DNA of 7,288 nt from an uncultured Lachnobacterium sp. (GTDB lineage Bacteria; Bacillota; Clostridia; Lachnospirales; Lachnospiraceae). Positions 5,626 through 7,288 of this stretch are shown here, piece by piece. Position 1 is the first letter of the stretch. Every line of letters starts with the position of its first letter. The notes beneath the pieces were generated by a model. The model was not told the DNA's origin, searched no databases, and worked only from the letters and a program-made list of their open reading frames with translations. Where the stretch lies: contig CAMFPD010000108.1 of the NCBI GenBank assembly GCA_945971355.1, positions 1-7,288 of the forward strand, in the 5' to 3' direction. A program made the position numbers and the translations under genes.

Positions 5626-5697
5626 TGTTATACCTCTTATTAATTATTTATACTCCCCTCAAGACAGACTCATTTCCTGGGTCTGTCTTATTTTTTA
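5605..5697 (+). ncRNA. Candidate small RNA (about 90 nt) antiparallel to the flanking genes
   Basis: This transcript is inferred from a plus-strand promoter (5570-5598) followed by a strong intrinsic terminator ending at 5696. It would begin with a perfect hairpin (arms TTGAAAAGA at 5604-5612 and TCTTTTCAA at 5617-5625). A mostly unpaired AU-rich stretch with ACCTCTT and CTCCCCTC (5626-5660) follows, then the terminator stem, whose loop is ATTTCCT. C-rich unpaired segments that can pair with SD sequences are a known feature of Gram-positive trans-acting sRNAs such as RsaE/RoxS, so a regulatory role is plausible, but no target is shown. It does not match any RNA family I recognise. A 28-codon reading frame from ATG 5625 has no SD and runs through the terminator, so I do not call it a gene. 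Confidence 0.5.
5661..5696 (+). terminator. Strong plus-strand intrinsic terminator
   Basis: AAGACAGAC (5661-5669) pairs with GTCTGTCTT (5681-5689). A U-G and a C-G pair extend it to 11 bp, leaving loop ATTTCCT, and the stem is followed by A then six T (5691-5696). On the minus strand the same stem is followed by GAGGGGAG, with no U-run. The signal therefore ends plus-strand transcription, not the kinase operon arriving from the right. Confidence 0.85.
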
Positions 5698-5721
5698 CAG
5701 TTAACCACTAAGGTTTTATTA

Positions 5722-6642
5722 TTAGACTTCAATCCCAAGCTCCTCTGGCAGGAATCTAGGACATACATTTGATGATGATGTGATCACTGATGCAGCCAAT
5801 CTGCTTCCGATTTCACAGGCCTGTGCCATATTTTTTCCATAGGAAAGTGCACTTGCAACGCCTGCACAGAAAGCATCACCTGCACCTGTTGTGTCCTTAA
5901 CAACTACTTTCTTTGATGGACAGAAGCCTTTTTCTCCGTTTCTCGAAGCGTAAATTGCTCCTTCATCACCCATTGTAACTATAATTGAATTAATTTTTCC
6001 TCGTTCTATTCTCTCACAGATAATAGGTAACAATTCATCCGCACTCATATTGTCATAATCCTCTGTGAAGAAAATTCCTGCTTCCTGCTTATTACATATA
6101 AAACAATCAAACTTCTGCAAGAAATCCCTTCTCTCCACAGCAATTGACATATTGCTGACTACACCAAACAGCTTCTTATTATACTTCTCTGCCATCTGCA
6201 CTGTCTTCTTCACAATTTCTTTGTCCATATCAATTTCTAAAACTATTGAAGTTGCATTAGAAAAAATCTCATCGCCTTTTTCTTCAAGCATATCAAGAAC
6301 AGGCATAAGATTTGGTCTTTGCGATATTGAACCTGCCAGGTCTCCCTTCTCATCAAACACTGCAAGCCATGTTCCCATACCATTTGGTATAACCTGCATA
6401 TAATCAGTATTTACCTTGTGATTTTTTAACTTTTTGATAACATCCTCACCAAGTGCTGAATTGTCAACTATACTTACAAAAGTAGGGCGTAACTCAAGAT
6501 TTGCAATATCCTCTACCACATTCCTGCTCACGCCTCCATGTATATATTCAATTCTTCCTGCATTTCTTCCCTCTGGGATATACTGGGATGATGGGAATCC
6601 TTTGATGTCCACAAACACTGCACCTAATACTACTATGCTCAT
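5722..6642 (-). CDS. PfkB/ribokinase-family kinase, possibly pseudouridine-kinase-like
   Basis: A 306-aa cytosolic ATP-dependent kinase that phosphorylates a sugar or nucleoside hydroxyl. The substrate-binding glycine turn is GGVSRNVVEDIANL at 36-49. This form, with RN after the glycines, resembles the GGxxRNxAENLA pattern of pseudouridine kinases (PsuK) more than that of ribokinases or fructokinases. NKQEAG at 184-189 is the family NxxE magnesium/ATP motif, IVTMGDEGA at 221-229 the nucleotide-binding strand, and DTTGAGDAFCAG at 250-261 the PfkB signature with catalytic base D256. The ATG at 6642 has AAAGGAGG 5 nt upstream; a longer frame from 6672 would start inside the upstream gene and before that SD. 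The SD overlaps the upstream TAA stop, so the two genes are probably coupled. No pseudouridine glycosidase (psuG) is beside it, so substrate assignment stays tentative. Confidence 0.88.
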   Translation of the reverse strand: MSIVVLGAVFVDIKGFPSSQYIPEGRNAGRIEYIHGGVSRNVVEDIANLELRPTFVSIVDNSALGEDVIKKLKNHKVNTDYMQVIPNGMGTWLAVFDEKGDLAGSISQRPNLMPVLDMLEEKGDEIFSNATSIVLEIDMDKEIVKKTVQMAEKYNKKLFGVVSNMSIAVERRDFLQKFDCFICNKQEAGIFFTEDYDNMSADELLPIICERIERGKINSIIVTMGDEGAIYASRNGEKGFCPSKKVVVKDTTGAGDAFCAGVASALSYGKNMAQACEIGSRLAASVITSSSNVCPRFLPEELGIEV

Positions 6643-6653
6643 TTTATCCTCCT

Positions 6654-7288
6654 TTAATTCGCCAATTGCCAAAATGCTACTGCACTGGCGGCAGCTACGT
6701 TTAGTGAATCTACTCCGTGACTCATTGGTATTTTCACGGTGTAATCACTCAATTCAATTGTATGATCTTTCAGACCCTCTCCCTCAGTTCCCAATACTAT
6801 TGCAAGCTTCTCCTCTTTTTTGAACATTGGATCTGCTATGCTTTTTGTGTTTTCCTTCAATGCCATTGATGCAATCTTATATCCTTCTTCATGTAGCTTT
6901 TCTATTGTTTTATCTGGCCATTCTCCATTTGGAATTACTGTCCACGGCACTTGAAATATTGTACCCATGCTTACCCTGATTGCCCGCCTGTACAATGGAT
7001 CCGCGCATGCTGATGTGAACATTATGGCATCTATATTTAATGCCGCTGCTGATCTCACTATTGCTCCTACATTTGTCGGATTTACAACATCCTCTAAAAT
7101 TGCTATTCTTCGATTTTTTTGAATCACACTGCACTGATTTACTTTGTTTTGGTTTACTTTTTCCTTATTTACTTTATTCTGATTAGTTTCATTCTCATTT
7201 TTTTCACCATCACATCCTTGGATTACCTCAATCGAAGCACACAACTCTTCTGGTGATATAAGAGGTTTTCTCTTCATTGCACAAAGCA
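6654..7288 (-). CDS. SpoU/TrmH-family RNA methyltransferase, 5' end beyond the window
   Basis: A SPOUT-fold RNA ribose 2'-O-methyltransferase. The visible part has the three family motifs. Residue numbers count from the Met at 7277: NPTNVGAIVRS at 67-77, VLGTEGEGL at 161-169 and IPMSHGVDSLNVAAASAVAFWQL at about 183-205 (the SAM-binding knot). CADPLYRRAIRVSMGTIFQVPW (from 91) is also typical of this subgroup. I treat the gene as truncated: the frame stays open to the edge, where Leu-Cys-Ala precedes that Met, and relatives have a small substrate-binding N-terminal domain ending in an 'H.GxLAAMRRKPLPSPEEL'-like stretch matched by this segment. A Met start at 7277 would lack that domain and has no SD. 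Residues 24-55 are a lysine/asparagine repeat linker between the two domains. The target RNA cannot be told from sequence. Confidence 0.9.
   Translation of the reverse strand, partial: LCAMKRKPLISPEELCASIEVIQGCDGEKNENETNQNKVNKEKVNQNKVNQCSVIQKNRRIAILEDVVNPTNVGAIVRSAAALNIDAIMFTSACADPLYRRAIRVSMGTIFQVPWTVIPNGEWPDKTIEKLHEEGYKIASMALKENTKSIADPMFKKEEKLAIVLGTEGEGLKDHTIELSDYTVKIPMSHGVDSLNVAAASAVAFWQLAN
7138..7175. repeat. 15-bp-period repeat inside the SpoU methyltransferase linker
   Basis: The 8-mer TTTACTTT (plus strand) recurs at 7138, 7153 and 7168, exactly 15 bp apart. On the coding strand this gives Lys-Val-Asn followed by two polar residues, repeated in the inter-domain linker. Being a multiple of three, copy-number change would keep the frame. 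Confidence 0.8.

Noticed and set aside
5625..5711. Plus-strand 28-codon hydrophobic ORF (begins MLYLLLIIY), possibly a type I toxin or leader peptide
   Set aside because: No SD before the ATG, the frame runs through the terminator stem, and there is no downstream plus-strand gene for a leader peptide to control.
5701..5721. Small AACC/GGTT hairpin just after the kinase stop as its terminator
   Set aside because: The stem is only 4 bp and no U-run follows on the minus strand. I see no convincing terminator for the kinase gene.

Overview
The window is AT-rich bacterial chromosome. Purine-rich Shine-Dalgarno (SD) sites (AGGAGG-like) and sigma-A-type promoters point to a low-GC Gram-positive. 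Membrane-anchored amidase and papain-like protease genes and the general look of the proteins suggest Clostridia, probably a Lachnospiraceae-type gut anaerobe; the family-level placement is inference. Every convincing protein gene is on the minus strand, so transcription runs from high to low coordinates.

Layout in transcription order. At the right edge is a 5'-truncated SpoU/TrmH-family RNA methyltransferase (6654-7288), followed 11 bp later by a PfkB-family sugar/nucleoside kinase (5722-6642). Next is a 259-bp intergenic region. It holds, on the opposite (plus) strand, a good promoter and a strong intrinsic terminator about 65 bp apart with no credible ORF between them: a candidate small RNA of about 90 nt. 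An Asn/Thr repeat protein of 86 aa (5202-5462) follows, then two adjacent hairpins (one a likely terminator), then a single-domain rhodanese (4773-5057).

After a 103-bp AT-rich gap comes a tight four-gene cluster: a THUMP-domain RNA methyltransferase (3512-4669), a membrane-anchored papain-like cysteine protease with a lectin-like tail (1857-3515), an N-terminally anchored Amidase_3 cell-wall hydrolase (806-1864) and the dITP/XTP pyrophosphatase RdgB (145-804). Junctions are a 4-bp overlap, an 8-bp overlap and a 1-bp gap, so co-transcription and translational coupling are likely. The left edge holds the 5' part of a tRNA-Pro(TGG) gene with its own perfect-consensus promoter.

Functionally the cluster mixes housekeeping (rRNA methylation, nucleotide-pool cleaning) with two predicted cell-surface enzymes, one for peptidoglycan and one for protein. 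I see no phage, IS, CRISPR or defence module. The least explained parts are the plus-strand sRNA candidate, the Asn/Thr repeat protein bounded by an 18-bp direct repeat, and the tandem hairpins before the rhodanese gene.
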